Below, piece after piece: positions 7,679 through 8,596 of a DNA stretch of 8,596 nucleotides. The stretch lies in assembly GCA_964638865.1 (NCBI GenBank), contig CAZXBG010000151.1:1-8596 (forward strand). Reading direction: 5' to 3'. The notes under the pieces were generated by a model. That model was given only the letters and a program-made list of their open reading frames with translations. It did no database searches and was not told the DNA's origin. Numbering within the stretch: the stretch's first letter is position 1; each line of letters starts with the position of its first letter. The DNA comes from UBA7236 sp964638865. Its GTDB lineage: Bacteria > Bacteroidota > Bacteroidia > Chitinophagales > BACL12. Both the position numbers and the translations under genes were made by a program.

Positions 7679-7686
7679 CAAATTTA
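7679..7686 (-). promoter_or_regulatory. Perfect -7-type box upstream of the TonB receptor gene
   Basis: On the minus strand TAAATTTG (7686-7679) matches TAnnTTTG, the -7 element used by the Bacteroidota primary sigma factor, 20 bases before the receptor ATG at 7658. A TTTG occurs further upstream but 31 bases away, too far for the usual -33 spacing, so only half of the promoter is convincing. If used, the leader would be about 15 bases. Confidence 0.45.
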
Positions 7687-7733
7687 AATCTGAACCCCTC
7701 ATTTTAATAGAGATTTACAAAAAATTAACTAGA

Positions 7734-7763
7734 CATGATATTATTTTGAGTTCAGCTATCATG
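7734..7763. repeat. Inverted repeat overlapping the protease stop codon
   Basis: CATGATA (7734-7740) and TATCATG (7757-7763) are perfect 7-base inverted copies with a 16-base loop. The right arm covers the protease stop codon at 7759-7761. A hairpin here could mark the 3' end of the protease transcript, but the following minus-strand T run begins about 10 bases later and the stem is AT-rich, so I do not call it a terminator. Confidence 0.35.
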
Positions 7764-8568
7764 GTAAAGCATCAATAAGATCCTGATATCTATCCTCATA
7801 AATACCTTCGCCACTACAACTTAATTCAGCAGCCGTTGCATAGATATTTTCAATTCTGTCATCAGGGTTAGGGTGAGTGCTTAAAAACTCCGGAATTTGT
7901 AAACCACCTTCCGATTCTATCTTTTCAAAAAATCCTGCAGAACCTGAGGCCATATAATCTGTGGGACATAAATAGATCACTGAATATTCATCAGCCTGAG
8001 TCTCATCGTCCCTACTAAATGCCAATTGCGTAAGACTTGCAGCAATATCTGCAAGTGTGTTATCATCATCACCCAATAAAATTGCCAATAAAAAAGAAAT
8101 ACCATATGCCTGTGTTAGCTGATCGGTGGAGTGACGCAAATCGGCATGTGCCATTTCATGACCAATAACTCCGGCTAGCTGGGCTTCATCTTCAAGATAA
8201 CGAATCAAGCCTGTATAAACATAAATGTAACCACCGGGAGTACAAAAGGCGTTAACAATATTATCGTCGTTAATAATTTTTACCTCCCATACAAAATCAT
8301 TGGTGTGGAATAATTGCCCCGCATCAAGAATTCTATCGCGAATATCATACACCATTGCATAGGCATCAGCATAGGTAACTGGATCTAGAATTGGATAAGT
8401 GGTAGGGTCTGCTGCAATTTCTGCGGCCAGCTGCGCACCAAGCTCTTTATCATCTTCAATGCTGAAGATATTAATTCCTCCGCCTTCTGAACAGGAATAA
8501 GTGAACAGAAATACCGGAATAATTATGGTGGCAATAAGGGTTTTACTTTTGAAAATGGATAATGTCAT
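7759..8568 (-). CDS. M48-family zinc metalloprotease, lipoprotein (BepA/LoiP-like)
   Basis: This 269-residue protein is a probable envelope zinc endopeptidase. The N-terminal hydrophobic segment ends in LFTYSC, with Cys26 as the likely lipidated residue, placing it in the periplasm or at a membrane face. The catalytic motif HEMAH lies at 137-141 (Glu138 the general base, His137 and His141 zinc ligands). The third ligand is Glu189 in ETQAD, the M48 ExxAD motif. STHPNPDDRI at 230-239 is the conserved C-terminal M48 signature with His232. The strand before the helix (NAFCTPGGYIYVYTGLI) is also typical of the family. No TPR domain follows, so it resembles the short LoiP/YggG type more than full-length BepA. 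Such proteases act in outer-membrane protein quality control in other bacteria; that role is inferred here. Extra cysteines at 109, 201 and 251 could allow a disulfide. It is upstream of the receptor gene on the same strand, with 100 bases between them. The ATG is supported by the signal sequence; its leader is cut by the window edge. Confidence 0.93.
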   Translation of the reverse strand: MTLSIFKSKTLIATIIIPVFLFTYSCSEGGGINIFSIEDDKELGAQLAAEIAADPTTYPILDPVTYADAYAMVYDIRDRILDAGQLFHTNDFVWEVKIINDDNIVNAFCTPGGYIYVYTGLIRYLEDEAQLAGVIGHEMAHADLRHSTDQLTQAYGISFLLAILLGDDDNTLADIAASLTQLAFSRDDETQADEYSVIYLCPTDYMASGSAGFFEKIESEGGLQIPEFLSTHPNPDDRIENIYATAAELSCSGEGIYEDRYQDLIDALP

Positions 8569-8596
8569 TGATTTCGGTTTTATAATTGATAGTTAA

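Noticed and set aside
1..8596. Defence island, prophage, insertion sequence, CRISPR array, tRNA or rRNA
   Set aside because: No transposase, integrase, nuclease or repeat-spacer pattern, and no RNA gene was recognised. Almost all of the window is filled by five envelope-protein genes with short spacers.

Overview
The window looks like chromosomal DNA of a member of the Bacteroidota (Bacteroidetes). The evidence is AT-rich DNA, A-rich start regions without clear Shine-Dalgarno motifs, the start of a type IX secretion (T9SS) C-terminal sorting domain (YPNP block), a PafA-type alkaline phosphatase, a TonB-dependent receptor with an N-terminal carboxypeptidase-regulatory-like domain, and promoter-like TAnnTTTG boxes. 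Genus or family cannot be read from the sequence alone.

Layout: (1) 1-2435, minus strand: the first 811 codons of a large Asp-box beta-propeller (sialidase/VPS10-like fold) protein. It begins with a hydrophobic anchor and runs off the left edge inside its T9SS sorting domain. (2) 2436-2564: a 129-base divergent intergenic region with a small inverted repeat. (3) 2565-3236, plus strand: an unrecognised 223-residue putative lipoprotein. (4) 3241-4863, minus strand: a PafA-like phosphomonoesterase with its full metal-binding and catalytic set; its stop lies only 4 bases from the lipoprotein stop (convergent pair). (5) 4864-5003: a spacer with a probable minus-strand terminator, a short imperfect direct repeat and a candidate pafA promoter. 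(6) 5004-7658, minus strand: an 884-residue FecA-like TonB-dependent receptor, with a perfect -7-type box just upstream and a 21-base tandem duplication inside its N-terminal domain. (7) 7759-8568, minus strand: an M48-family zinc metalloprotease lipoprotein; its leader is cut by the right edge.

All five genes encode exported or envelope proteins: a putative T9SS cargo, two lipoproteins, a secreted phosphatase and an outer-membrane receptor. The most plausible functional link is nutrient acquisition: the receptor lies directly upstream of pafA on the same strand. However, the terminator-like hairpin and promoter-like motif between them suggest separate transcription. The protease fits general envelope quality control. 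I see no RNA gene, CRISPR array, insertion sequence, phage gene or defence system. The genes belong mostly to known families, and the less explained items are the orphan lipoprotein, the anchor-plus-sorting-domain architecture of the propeller protein, and a few small repeats.
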